Below are positions 15,612 to 24,563 of a stretch of DNA of 64,000 nt, piece after piece. Source of the DNA: Bacillota bacterium (GTDB lineage Bacteria > Bacillota > UBA4882 > UBA8346); contig JAEYGI010000053.1 of NCBI GenBank assembly GCA_023402395.1, positions 1 to 64,000 on the forward strand, given 5' to 3'. Numbering within the stretch: position 1 is the first letter of the stretch; each line of letters opens with the position of its first letter. The position numbers and the translations under genes are program-made. The notes under the pieces were generated by a model that was not told the origin of the DNA, did not search any database, and saw only the letters and a program-made list of their open reading frames with translations.

Positions 15612-17498
15612 ATGAATATGACGAAAACCACCAACTTTTTCAGCGGAGCCGTCGTCACTTGTTTGCTGTTTGTTTTCAGCGCCATTTTCGGGACGGGCTT
15701 TGCCAGCGCCGCGACCCTCTTCAGCGATAATTTCGATGACGGCAACTCCAGCGGCTGGACCTCGACCCAGGGAACCTGGTCGGTGGTCTCAGACAGCGGC
15801 AGTTATGTCTATTACAAGTCCGGCACCGACGAAGGCCGTACCTCGGCCGGTTCAGCCTGGACCAACTACTCGGTGGAAGCCAGAGTGAAAGTTGATAATT
15901 TTAACGGCTCCAACCGGGCCATGGTCTGCGCCCGCTACAGGGACGGCAATAACTACTATGCCGCCAGCCTCTACAATTCCAGCGGCGGAACCCTGGAGAT
16001 CCGGAGGAAAGTCAGCGGCAGCTCGACGACACTCGCCAGCAAATCCAACTTTGGTTTGACCGCGGGTACCTGGTACACCGTAAAATTGGTAGTCAACGGC
16101 AGCAGCCTCAGCATGTACGTCAACGGAACGCTCCAGCTCTCGGCCACCGACTCCAGCCTTGCTTCCGGCGCGGTCGGTTTGGTTCCGATGAAAGTGACGG
16201 CGAAGTACGACAATATCGTGGTCGATGATCTCGGCGGCGGCACCAGCACCCCAACGCCGACTCCGGCAGGCACCCCGACACCGACACCGGCGGTCACACC
16301 CACACCGACTCCTTCCGTCACGGCGACGCCAACCCCGGCCACCACGCCGACTCCGACTCCGACCGGCACTCCGGCGGCCAGCGCGGTTTATGTGGCCCTC
16401 TATGGGAACGATTCGAATCCGGGGACCATTGACCAGCCGTTCCGGACCATTCAAAAAGCGGATTCCGTGGCTGCGCCCGGCATCACGATTTACGTCAGAA
16501 GCGGCGTCTATGCCTATTCGGCTCCGCTTACTTTAAACAAAAGCGGTTCATCGGGGAAACTGATCAAATTGTGGGCCTATCCCGGTGAAAAAGTGGTGCT
16601 GGATTTTTCGGCCGAGCCCTATAGCAATGACAGCAAGGGAATTGTCTTGAAAGGGTCTTACTGGCATTTCAAAGGTTTGGAATTGAAGAATTCCGGAGAC
16701 AACGGCATTTATATCACGACCTCCAACAATATCCTGGAACAGCTGGCCGCATACGGCCATAAGGATACCGGGATTCAGATCTACGGCACCGGCGCCTCCT
16801 ATAACCAGGTGATCAATTGCGACTCCTATGATAATTACGATCCGAACACCGGCGGCGGCAAAGCGGACGGTTTCGGCTGCAAAACCGGGATTGGGCCCGG
16901 GAATGTGTTCCGCGGCTGCCGGGCCTGGAATAACTCTGATGACGGGTTTGATTTCTGGCAAACCACGGTCCGGATCGATATCATCAATTGCTGGGCCTTC
17001 AGCAACGGGTACGACGGCGGAAACGGCAACGGAATCAAGCTGGGCGGGGATTATAACGCCGGCAACATCTATGTCGCCAACTGCGTGGTCTTTAACCAGC
17101 CCAGTAAGGGGTTCGACCAGAATCACAATTTGGGGGCTCATACCCTTTATAACAACATCGCCTGGAACTGCGGGGTCAATAACTTTTCGTTGGGCGAGGC
17201 GCCCAACAGCGGCAAGCATGTTTTGAAAAACAATATTTCGTTTGCGGGCGGCACCAGCATTTACTCATCGTCGACCCTGGAGAAGAACAGCTGGCAAGGG
17301 TTTACCGTCACCAGCGCCGACTTCCAGAGCTTGGACACGAGTCTGGCGACGGCAGCGCGCCAGGCCGACGGCAGCTTGCCCAATATCCCGCTGCTTCATC
17401 TGGTTCAGGGAAGCGATCTGGTCAATGCCGGCGTGAACGTTGGCCTGCCGTACAATGGGAGCGCTCCGGACTTGGGCGCTTTTGAGACGAATTATTAA
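15612..17498 (+). CDS. Secreted PL9-family pectate lyase with N-terminal LamG-like module
   Basis: 628 residues. A signal peptide (to about GFASAA) leads to a jelly-roll carbohydrate-binding-like module (about 35-205), then a Thr-Pro linker (about 212-252, PTPTPA units), then a right-handed beta-helix (about 258-628). The helix carries ADGFGCK, NSDDGFDFW and NGIKLGGD. These correspond to the calcium-binding Asp cluster and the catalytic Lys of PL9 enzymes such as Pel9A. It should cleave polygalacturonate outside the cell by beta-elimination. RBS AAGGAGG at 15601; ATG 15612 and ATG 15618 are both possible. It pairs functionally with the GH105-type enzyme at 1.3 kb. Confidence 0.88.
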   Translation: MNMTKTTNFFSGAVVTCLLFVFSAIFGTGFASAATLFSDNFDDGNSSGWTSTQGTWSVVSDSGSYVYYKSGTDEGRTSAGSAWTNYSVEARVKVDNFNGSNRAMVCARYRDGNNYYAASLYNSSGGTLEIRRKVSGSSTTLASKSNFGLTAGTWYTVKLVVNGSSLSMYVNGTLQLSATDSSLASGAVGLVPMKVTAKYDNIVVDDLGGGTSTPTPTPAGTPTPTPAVTPTPTPSVTATPTPATTPTPTPTGTPAASAVYVALYGNDSNPGTIDQPFRTIQKADSVAAPGITIYVRSGVYAYSAPLTLNKSGSSGKLIKLWAYPGEKVVLDFSAEPYSNDSKGIVLKGSYWHFKGLELKNSGDNGIYITTSNNILEQLAAYGHKDTGIQIYGTGASYNQVINCDSYDNYDPNTGGGKADGFGCKTGIGPGNVFRGCRAWNNSDDGFDFWQTTVRIDIINCWAFSNGYDGGNGNGIKLGGDYNAGNIYVANCVVFNQPSKGFDQNHNLGAHTLYNNIAWNCGVNNFSLGEAPNSGKHVLKNNISFAGGTSIYSSSTLEKNSWQGFTVTSADFQSLDTSLATAARQADGSLPNIPLLHLVQGSDLVNAGVNVGLPYNGSAPDLGAFETNY

Positions 17499-17512
17499 GC
17501 GATATGAATTGA

Positions 17513-17545
17513 AAAGGGTTGCTCCGGATGGAGCAACCCTTTTTA
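17513..17545 (+). terminator. Intrinsic terminator of the lyase gene
   Basis: AAAAGGGTTGCTCC-ggat-GGAGCAACCCTTTTT, a 14-bp perfect stem with five Ts, 15 bases after the stop. Confidence 0.95.
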
Positions 17546-17603
17546 GCCGGCGAATTGCAACGTTTCGCAATTGGGGACTGTATCGAATCCTCTTTTAACC
17601 CCG

Positions 17604-18252
17604 TTAACCACAGCCCGATGGGATTGAAACCTGGTCTCCCGCTAAAACCGCTTTTACCGCGGCCTGAATCTCCTCATAACAAGTGCAGCGGCAGAGATTC
17701 GACTGCAGCCATTCTGCAATGATCTCGTCCCCGGCGTCGGGGTGAATCTGGGATAAGGCATGACAGACCATAATAAACCCGGGAGTGCAAAAACCGCACT
17801 GAAAAGCCCATTTATCAAGGAACGCCCGCTGAATCGGAACGTCGGTCAATCCTTCAACGGTGGTGACCTGATGGCCAACGGCTTCCACCGCCAGCATCAG
17901 GCAGGACTTGACCGGCCAACCGTCGACCAGTACCGTGCAGGCCCCGCAATCCCCGTTTTCGCAGCCCGGCTTGGCGCGCTTCATATTCACTATTGGCGAC
18001 CACCACGGCGATCTGCTCCCCGAAATAGCGTACTTTGCCGCGGGACAGCGGGGGCCGGTCTTCAATCACTACTCCGGTCAAGGCCGGGAAATCGTTACCG
18101 GTAACCACCGCCTGTACTCCCGGGGACTTCAGCGCTTCTGAAATGTCGACCGATTTCAGATACGCATGGGCGTATAAACTTGTGACCAGCCAGGCGTGGA
18201 GCAGGTCGGGACTTGTAAAATCATACTTGTACTTGACCGCCCCGGTGACCTT
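17604..18252 (-). pseudogene. Collapsed xanthine-dehydrogenase-type locus (large-subunit start joined to small-subunit end)
   Basis: Bases 18252-17980 read as the N-terminal part of a molybdopterin-binding subunit: KVTGAVKYKYDF, LYAHAYLKSVDISEAL, then VIEDRPPLSRGKVRYFG and VVVANSEYE. At about 17970-17985 this frame stops resembling the family. A second frame takes over with the iron-sulphur subunit from GCENGDCGACTVLVDG to the stop. The small subunit keeps both clusters (CENGDCGAC, then CGFC and CRC) but has lost about 40 N-terminal residues. The two pieces are in different frames. A deletion that removed most of the large subunit and the start of the small one explains this. Confidence 0.82.
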
Positions 18253-18282
18253 GGTCTTATTCTGGTTTTGGAGGGTAAACCG

Positions 18283-18498
18283 ATGCCGATCAAATCCAAC
18301 TTGAGTCGAATTCTAGGTGAACGGCGCATTAAAATTACTGAATTGGCCGAGCGGGCCGGGGTTTCCAACAATACCGTGATGGCGCTATATCATGAGCGGG
18401 CCAAGGGAGTTACCTTCGATGTGTTGGAGAAAATATGTCTCGCGCTTGACTGTGAACCGGGGGATATTTTGAGTTTGATCAAGGAAAAAAAGCCGTGA
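18283..18498 (+). CDS. Small Cro/CI-type HTH regulator (YozG-like)
   Basis: 71 residues that are almost only a helix-turn-helix: LGERRIKITELAERAGVSNN is helix 1-3, then TFDVLEKICLALDCEPGDIL. ATG 18283 has GGAGGG seven bases upstream; an in-frame start at 18196 would run through the xanthine-dehydrogenase remnant and is unlikely. It diverges from that remnant and overlaps its lost 5' end. Target unknown. Confidence 0.85.
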   Translation: MPIKSNLSRILGERRIKITELAERAGVSNNTVMALYHERAKGVTFDVLEKICLALDCEPGDILSLIKEKKP

Positions 18499-18663
18499 GC
18501 ATCTTGCTTGTTCTTTGGGGTAATCTCTGGGTCGTTTTTGATGTGATTAATGGATTGCTGTCTTCGTCACCGACCGGGCCGTGAACGACCCGGCTACATG
18601 GTGGAAGCCTTCCATGGCTGGACTCAAGCTGAATATCTCATCCTGTTCCGTTCCTAGGGCCCT

Positions 18664-19257
18664 TCAGGGTCCTTGCGCCTTGTAGCCGGAGGTCTTCAGC
18701 CTCCGGTCGGCCCGTTTCACGACCCCAATCACCCCGCTCACCTTCAGCGTAATCAGATAAATCCGTTTAATCAGCGGTTCAGACACCTCCCCCACCCCCA
18801 AAAACCCCCGCTCCAACCGAGGACGCCCTATCCCCAGCCGATCCGGCTTCCCGATTATCCGGAGCGACATCTGCCCCATCCGATCCAACTCCCCGATCAC
18901 CTGAAGCGACCCTTCCCCCTTCTGAAGCAGCACCCGCGCCAACTGCGGCAACCCTTTTTCCATCTGGAGCAACACCCGCTCCAACTGAAGGAACACTTTT
19001 TCCATCTGAAGCGGCTCTTCCTTCAAATAAAAATCTAATATTTCGATCTGGAGAAACTCTTCCTTCAAATGATCCTCCAACATTTCCATCTGGAGAAACA
19101 ATTCCTTCAAATAAAGATCTAATATATCCATTTGAAGCGACACCCGCTTCAAATGAAGCTCCAACATTTCCATCTGGAGCAACACTTGCTCCAGATGAAG
19201 CGGTTCTTCCCCCAACTGAAGCCGGTCCCGCTCCAGAAGTGACGGGAGCCGCTCCAT
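18664..19257 (-). CDS. Protein of 14-residue repeats (LQMEMLEDHLKEEF type)
   Basis: 197 residues, family not recognised. From residue about 20 to 110 it consists of units of 14 residues such as LQMEMLELHLKRVS, LQMDILDLYLKELF and LQIEILDFYLKEEP. The 3-4 spacing of Leu/Met/Ile suggests a coiled coil or helical stack. The C-terminal segment RLERGFLGVGEVSEPLI is conserved in the second copy at 56.3-56.8 kb, which argues for real coding. ATG 19257 has GGGAG nine bases upstream. The repeat DNA continues upstream to about 19330 with one TAG. A second frame on the same strand (to 19414) is also open and repetitive, so the frame choice rests on the conserved C terminus. Confidence 0.5.
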   Translation of the reverse strand: MERLPSLLERDRLQLGEEPLHLEQVLLQMEMLELHLKRVSLQMDILDLYLKELFLQMEMLEDHLKEEFLQIEILDFYLKEEPLQMEKVFLQLERVLLQMEKGLPQLARVLLQKGEGSLQVIGELDRMGQMSLRIIGKPDRLGIGRPRLERGFLGVGEVSEPLIKRIYLITLKVSGVIGVVKRADRRLKTSGYKAQGP

Positions 19258-19330
19258 CTGGTCCGGCTCCCGCTACTTCTGGAGCGATAGTTTTCCCATT
19301 AGAAGCGACTCCCGCTTTAATTGCAGCGAC
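18800..19330. repeat. 21/42-bp periodic repeat tract
   Basis: Units of 21 bases with a short central palindrome (for example CTTCAAATGAAG, CTCCAACTGGAG) follow each other here. The two-unit 42-base form encodes the 14-residue protein repeat on the minus strand. The second copy is at 56460-56900. Confidence 0.75.
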
Positions 19331-19414
19331 ACTTTCCCCAACCAAAGCAGCCCTCCGGCCGAGCACTTTACCCCTGGTCCCGAGCGGAATCCCTTCCATC
19401 ACTAGGCGCGGCAT

Positions 19415-19445
19415 ACAAACAAAGCCGCCGGCCCATGCCGGCGGC
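19415..19445 (-). terminator. Intrinsic terminator of the MFS gene
   Basis: GCCGCCGGC/GCCGGCGGC with a loop of 4 (19424-19445), followed on the minus strand by TTTGTTTGT. It separates the MFS transcript from the repeat protein downstream. Confidence 0.85.
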
Positions 19446-19504
19446 TTCCTATTTCCATTCCCGGGTCAATTGCGGCTCCAGCCGCGATGCCACTTCGCGA
19501 ACCT

Positions 19505-20719
19505 TTACTCCGCCGCCTTGACCGTAACGCCTTCGGTAACGGCCGCGTCCTTCCCCCAACTCCGCATCTGAACCCGAAGCCCCAACGTCAGTAACAGGCT
19601 GGAGGCTCCCATCACCAGAAAGGCCGAGTTCAACCCGATGCTGTTGCCGATGATCCCTGCGTTCAGCGGCGCCAGAAAGAAGCCGAAGGTCCGGGCGGCG
19701 TGCTGCAGGCCGTAAGCCCGTCCCCGGAACTGCGGGTCAATCTTGGTGGCCACGAGGGCCGCCGCGGTCGGGGTCACCGCCGCCGCAAAAATCCCCATGA
19801 TAAAATAGACCAGCGCAAAGGCGGGGACGGAATGGGTAAAACCAAGCAAAATGCCGCTGATACTGACCCCGATCAGGGCGATCAGCATCGAACGCTGATA
19901 AGTGATTTTTTCACCGAGCCGGCTCCAAGAGTAGGCGGTCAGCACCATCGCCAACCCCGGCAGGGCAAAAATGAGCCCGCTCAAGGTCCGTGACGCGTGC
20001 GGGGCGGCCTCATTGATATAGAGCGCCAGCACCGGCTGGATCGAGGAATTGACGATGGCGTTGATGAAATCGGCCAGCATCGCGCCGAACATCACCGGCA
20101 TGGCGAAGGCCAGTTTATAGTCCTGCCAGATCGAAGTCGGTTCCACCGGAGCCGGTTTCTCCCGTTCCTCGACCAGAAAGTAAACCATGAGCATGGCGCT
20201 GGAGACCAGAATCGCCGAAAGAACCATCGAGCCCCGGTAGCCGAAGAGATTGGCCAGAAAACCGCCGAGCGCCGGGCCGATGATCGCCCCGAACGCCGAA
20301 GCGGAATGGATGATCGACAAATACCTCCCGGAGATCTGTTGCGGCGTATTGGTAGCAATCAACGCGATCGAACCGGGAATAAAACCGGTCAGCGCGCCGT
20401 TGAGCATCCGCAGGATTAACAACTGCCAGAAGGTCTGGCAAACGCTCATTCCAATGTAAATGACCACCAGAAAGAACCCGGCCCGGACCACCATCAGTTT
20501 CCGGCCGTATTTATCGGACATCTTGCCCCAGAACGGCCCCATCACGATGGTCGCCACGAACTGCGCCGAAAAGAGGATGCCGGACCAGAACGGCAGATTC
20601 TCGGTGACCCCGACATCCATCAGAAACAACGGCAGAAACGGCATCACCTGATTCCAACTGAAGGCCGCCAGAAAGACGGTGAATGACAAGATCAACAAAT
20701 TCTTCTGATAATACGGCAT
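19505..20719 (-). CDS. Major facilitator superfamily transporter
   Basis: 404 residues with about 12 hydrophobic segments. The loop 2-3 motif is GPFWGKMSDKYGRKLMVVRA (family G-x-L-aD-r-x-G-r-k motif), and a second-half GRAYGLQHAARTFGFF lies near 330. It looks like a drug or small-molecule exporter of the Bcr/MdtG type. RBS GGGAGGACAGG before ATG. The upstream spacer has AATATTGTAATATT (about 20758-20775), a possible repressor site. Confidence 0.85.
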   Translation of the reverse strand: MPYYQKNLLILSFTVFLAAFSWNQVMPFLPLFLMDVGVTENLPFWSGILFSAQFVATIVMGPFWGKMSDKYGRKLMVVRAGFFLVVIYIGMSVCQTFWQLLILRMLNGALTGFIPGSIALIATNTPQQISGRYLSIIHSASAFGAIIGPALGGFLANLFGYRGSMVLSAILVSSAMLMVYFLVEEREKPAPVEPTSIWQDYKLAFAMPVMFGAMLADFINAIVNSSIQPVLALYINEAAPHASRTLSGLIFALPGLAMVLTAYSWSRLGEKITYQRSMLIALIGVSISGILLGFTHSVPAFALVYFIMGIFAAAVTPTAAALVATKIDPQFRGRAYGLQHAARTFGFFLAPLNAGIIGNSIGLNSAFLVMGASSLLLTLGLRVQMRSWGKDAAVTEGVTVKAAE

Positions 20720-20881
20720 CGCGTAATACCTGTCCTCCCGGAAATACGATTAACTTAGTAATATTGTAATATTGTCCGTTTCAAAGGGCAACTCCTGCGC
20801 ATGAGTTGCATGTTAACGGGATTTTAAGGTCAAGCTTGAATTTAATCCAATCTTAAAATTATCAATAAAAGTCCCTTGCTT

Positions 20882-20923
20882 AAAAAAGCATAACCCCGGT
20901 CAGAGCTTGACCGGAGGTTATGC
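20882..20923 (-). terminator. Intrinsic terminator of the SDR epimerase gene
   Basis: GCATAACC..CGGTCA/TGACCG..GGTTATGC with six Ts on the minus strand, about 45 bases beyond the stop at 20968. Confidence 0.88.
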
Positions 20924-20967
20924 TTAGTTCATTTCCAATATTTCGAGGGTTTTAAAAAATTCAGTTT

Positions 20968-21993
20968 TTACGACAGCTTGCCCGCGATCTCCTTCTCCCA
21001 TTTCCGGTACAGCGCCACCAGCTCGTCCTCGAAACGATCGACATCCTGTTTGACCAATTGATCGTGGCCAGCATCCCACCAGTCAATCAGCCACTTTAGC
21101 CCGTCCGCCACGGTCAGCCGGCACGAGAATCCCAGATCCCGCCCGGCCTTGGAGGCATCGAAGAGGTTGACCCATTGCTTGTCGTGATAGAGGTGGCCGT
21201 TCAGCTCCGGCGCCGCGGCCAGCAGCAGATCGGTGGCGATGTGCACGATCTCCGGTTCCTTCCCGGCGGCGACCCGGCCAATGGTCCGGTACAGGTCCTG
21301 CCAGGTAGTATACTCCATGCTGTTGAGGTGATAGACTTGTCCGTATGCCTTCGGATTGCCCGCGATCAGCACATAGCCCCGAGCCACGTCCGGGGTGAAC
21401 GAGAAGCTCATCGGGGTCTGCCCGTCACCGAACAGCACCACCGGCTTGCCGTCGCGGATCCGTTTCACCAGTCCGTAATTTTGGCGGAAGATGCCGAGAT
21501 TGTTGCCGCCCTTGCCAAAGGTCAGGCTGGGCCGGACCATGGTAACCTTCAGGTCCTTCAACTTCGGAATCTGGGCGAACAGATACTGTTCCAGCAGCGC
21601 TTTGTTATAGCCATAGGCATTGGACGGATCGTCGAAGTATTCGTTTCCCTCCTCGGGGATCGGCGGCAGCTTCCGGAACGGCCGCTTGTAACAGGCGATC
21701 GACGAGGTGACGATCAGATGCCCGACCCGGCCGGTAAAGGCCCGCAGCGCCGAAGCCATGTCCTCGGCATTATAACTGATCATATCGAAGACAACATCAA
21801 AACGGTGTTCCGCCATTTGGGCCTCGAACGCCGAGTAATTAAAACGGTCTCCGATGATTTTGCTCACTTGGGGGGGCAATCCGGTATCCCGCTGTCCCCG
21901 GTTGTATACGGTCGTCTCGTGGCCTCCCGCCACCAACTGCTCCACAATCTCCCGGCTGATGGAGCCGGTTCCGCCCAATACCAATGCTTTCAT
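20968..21993 (-). CDS. NAD-dependent epimerase/dehydratase (extended SDR)
   Basis: 341 residues. Rossmann start KALVLGGTGSISREIVEQL (GxxGxxG variant), active-site AYGYNKALLE (Tyr-x3-Lys), then MVRPSLTFGKGGN and SFSFTPDVARGYVLIAG. It resembles proteins annotated as NAD-dependent epimerases of the CSP41/YtbQ kind, acting on a nucleotide sugar or similar substrate. ATG 21993 has AAGGAGG seven bases upstream; the longer frame to 22059 has none. It lies downstream of ahcY with about 120 bases between, probably a separate unit. Confidence 0.83.
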   Translation of the reverse strand: MKALVLGGTGSISREIVEQLVAGGHETTVYNRGQRDTGLPPQVSKIIGDRFNYSAFEAQMAEHRFDVVFDMISYNAEDMASALRAFTGRVGHLIVTSSIACYKRPFRKLPPIPEEGNEYFDDPSNAYGYNKALLEQYLFAQIPKLKDLKVTMVRPSLTFGKGGNNLGIFRQNYGLVKRIRDGKPVVLFGDGQTPMSFSFTPDVARGYVLIAGNPKAYGQVYHLNSMEYTTWQDLYRTIGRVAAGKEPEIVHIATDLLLAAAPELNGHLYHDKQWVNLFDASKAGRDLGFSCRLTVADGLKWLIDWWDAGHDQLVKQDVDRFEDELVALYRKWEKEIAGKLS

Positions 21994-22117
21994 GGCTCGT
22001 CCTCCTTGTAAAATTTGGATCGGGCCGCAGGGCAGGTTGCTCAACCTGCCCCGTCCCATGCGTCAAGCGCTCCTCAAGGGCTTCGGCGCAAACCGGTCCT
22101 CATCCATGAGCAATGTT

Positions 22118-23374
22118 TCAGGTTCCCAGATCATAGCTTGCCAGGTACTGCCGCTGCTCATCGGTTAACTCATCAATCCGTGCGCCCATGCTGGCCAGCT
22201 TCAGCCGGGCGATCTCCCGGTCAATCTCCTCCGGAACCGAATAGACCTTCTTTTCCAACTGAGCGGCGTTTTTATACATAAACTCCGCCGCCAGCGCCTG
22301 GTTGGCGAAGCTCATGTCCATCACCGCCGCCGGATGGCCCTCGGCGGCGGCCAAATTGACCAGCCTGCCCTCAGCCAGCAGCCGAATCCGGCGCCCGTCG
22401 ACCAGAATATATTCAACCACGCCTTCCCGGGCTTCCCGCTTCCGCTGGGCCAGTTTGTCCAGGGCCCGGATGTTGATCTCAACGTCAAAATGGCCCGAGT
22501 TGCAGATAATGGCCCCGTCTTTCATGCGGAGCAGGTGCCGTTCGTCGATGACATTGACATTGCCGGTAACCGTCACGAAGATATCGCCGATCTCGGCCGC
22601 GCTCTCCATCGGCATCACCCGGAATCCGTCCATCACCGCTTCCAAAGCCTTCAACGGGTCGATCTCGGTTACGATCACATTGGCCCCGGCCCCTCTGGAC
22701 CGCATCGCCAGACCCCGGCCGCACCAGCCGTAACCGGCGACCACAAAGTTAGAACCGGCGAGCAGATAATTGGTGGCGCGCTGGATTCCGTCAATGGTCG
22801 ATTGACCGGTACCGTACCGGTTGTCGAACATATGCTTGGTCAGAGCGTCATTGACGGCAATGATCGGAAAGCGCAGCACCCCCTGTTTTTCCATGGCTTT
22901 CAGCCGGATGACGCCGGTGGTCGTCTCCTCGGTGCCGCCGATAATCGATTCGATCAGTTCGGACCGTTTGGTGTGCAAGGTATTGACCAGGTCAGCCCCG
23001 TCATCCATGGTGATTTGCGGTTTCGTGTCCAACACTTGGTGGATGTGCCGGTAATAAAGGTCGTTGTCCTCGCCGCGCACCGCGTAGGTGGGGATCTGGT
23101 ATTCCAGATTCAGCGCGGCCGCGACGCCGTCCTGCGTCGACAAAGGGTTGGAGGCGCACAACGCCACCTCGGCTCCACCCGCTTTCAAGGTCCGCATCAG
23201 ATTGGCGGTCTCGGTGGTAACATGAAGGCAAGCTCCGATTTTCAAGCCCTTGAGCGGCAGGGTCCGCTCCCATTGTTTCCGGATCGAGGCCAGCACCGGC
23301 ATATTGGCGTCGGCCCATTCGATCCGCAGCTTGCCTTCGCCGGCCAACCCGGCGTCTTTGAAATCTCCGGTCAT
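22118..23374 (-). CDS. ahcY: Adenosylhomocysteinase
   Basis: 418 residues; hydrolyses S-adenosylhomocysteine to homocysteine and adenosine using bound NAD. Marks: HVTTETANLMRTL, CASNPLSTQDGVAAAL, the NAD site VVAGYGWCGRGLAMR, and SGHFDVEINI. RBS AAAGAGGTGATC before ATG. It belongs to the activated-methyl cycle, together with the AdoMet-using protein at 9.3 kb. The 127-base leader has a small hairpin (GCCTG/AGGC region) but I could not match it to a known SAH or SAM riboswitch. Confidence 0.95.
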   Translation of the reverse strand: MTGDFKDAGLAGEGKLRIEWADANMPVLASIRKQWERTLPLKGLKIGACLHVTTETANLMRTLKAGGAEVALCASNPLSTQDGVAAALNLEYQIPTYAVRGEDNDLYYRHIHQVLDTKPQITMDDGADLVNTLHTKRSELIESIIGGTEETTTGVIRLKAMEKQGVLRFPIIAVNDALTKHMFDNRYGTGQSTIDGIQRATNYLLAGSNFVVAGYGWCGRGLAMRSRGAGANVIVTEIDPLKALEAVMDGFRVMPMESAAEIGDIFVTVTGNVNVIDERHLLRMKDGAIICNSGHFDVEINIRALDKLAQRKREAREGVVEYILVDGRRIRLLAEGRLVNLAAAEGHPAAVMDMSFANQALAAEFMYKNAAQLEKKVYSVPEEIDREIARLKLASMGARIDELTDEQRQYLASYDLGT

Positions 23375-23501
23375 TTGATCACCTCTTTGAAAAGTTTCGA
23401 TATTCTAAAGTTCAACAATCATCTTTCAAATCCTTTATGATGTTGAGTTCACCCCTGCCTAAGCAGGCACCAGCTTCCGATTCTTGAAGAATTGTCTCTT
23501 T

Positions 23502-24560
23502 TTACTCACGCAAAATCCGGCAAATCTGCTCCGAGGCGCTGCCGTCCCCAAACAGCGGCGGATAGTCGCGGCCGACCCAGTCCAGCGTCAGGGCGGCCCG
23601 GATCGCCTCCGGATCGGCCCCCACCAGTCTATTCCAATGAACTTCCACTGTTTCCACCCATTCGGTCTCATCCCGCAAAGTGATGCAGGGAACCCGGGCC
23701 ATATAGGCTTCCTTCTGAACCCCGCCCGAATCGGTCAGGATCAGCGCGGCGTTCAATTCCAGATTCAGCATGTCGAAATAACCGACCGGCTCGATCAGGC
23801 GAATCGCTTCCGGATCGAAACTCAGTCCCAGTTCGCTTACTTTGTGGCGGGTCCGGGGATGAATCGGAAAAACGATGGTCCGGCCGGTCCGGTTGACCGT
23901 ATTGATGATCGCTTCCAACCGCCCGGCATCGTCGGTGTTTTCGGCCCGGTGCAACGTTAATAAGGAATATTGACCCGGCTCCAGGCCCAAGTCGCCCAGA
24001 ATCCGGGAGCGGGATGGCACCAACCGCGAACAGATCAAAAAATTATCATACATTACGTCGCCGACTAAATGAACGCCGGCGGTGATCCCTTCCCGTTCCA
24101 GGTGCCCGATTGCGGCCTGCGTCGGCGCAAATAGCCAGGTGGAGATGTGATCGGCCATGATCCGGTTGATCTCCTCTGGCATCCGCCGGTTGAAACTGCG
24201 CAAGCCGGCCTCGACATGAGCCACCGGAATGTGAAGCTTAACTGCTGCCAACGCTCCGGCCAGCGTCGAATTGGTATCCCCATAAACCAGAACCAGGTCC
24301 GGCCGCTCCTCAAGCAGCACGGTTTCGATGGCTTCCAGCATCTTGCCGGTCTGAGCGCCGTGACTCCCCGAGCCGACTCCCAGAAAATAAGCGGGGGGTG
24401 CCATCTCCAGTTCTTGAAAAAAAATATCGGACATGTTCAGGTCATAGTGCTGTCCGGTATGGACCAGGATCTCGCGAAAACTCCCCTTGAGGGCTCTGGA
24501 TACCACGCCCGCCTTGACAAATTGGGGGCGGGCCCCCACTACGGTCACAATTTTATTCAC
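23502..24560 (-). CDS. wbpI: UDP-sugar 2-epimerase (WecB/WbpI type)
   Basis: 352 residues, non-hydrolysing 2-epimerase. GARPQFVKAGVVSRAL, HTGQHYDLNMSDIFF, VYGDTNSTLAGALAA and SFNRRMPEEINRIMADH are all present. The sequence style is closer to WbpI (UDP-GlcNAc3NAcA to UDP-ManNAc3NAcA) than to plain WecB. The other four Wbp-pathway genes in the locus support that choice; pure UDP-GlcNAc 2-epimerase activity is the alternative. GTG start at 24560 with GGAGG seven bases upstream. It is the last gene of the polysaccharide locus. Confidence 0.85.
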   Translation of the reverse strand: MNKIVTVVGARPQFVKAGVVSRALKGSFREILVHTGQHYDLNMSDIFFQELEMAPPAYFLGVGSGSHGAQTGKMLEAIETVLLEERPDLVLVYGDTNSTLAGALAAVKLHIPVAHVEAGLRSFNRRMPEEINRIMADHISTWLFAPTQAAIGHLEREGITAGVHLVGDVMYDNFLICSRLVPSRSRILGDLGLEPGQYSLLTLHRAENTDDAGRLEAIINTVNRTGRTIVFPIHPRTRHKVSELGLSFDPEAIRLIEPVGYFDMLNLELNAALILTDSGGVQKEAYMARVPCITLRDETEWVETVEVHWNRLVGADPEAIRAALTLDWVGRDYPPLFGDGSASEQICRILRE

Positions 24561-24563
24561 GCT

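Noticed and set aside
18779..19414. Gly/Ser-rich repeat protein in the alternative frame
   Set aside because: Its start lies right beside the MFS terminator with no ribosome site, and the C-terminal block conserved in the second copy belongs to the other frame.
23375..23501. SAH or SAM riboswitch before ahcY
   Set aside because: Only a small hairpin is visible; the conserved cores of SAH and SAM classes were not found.
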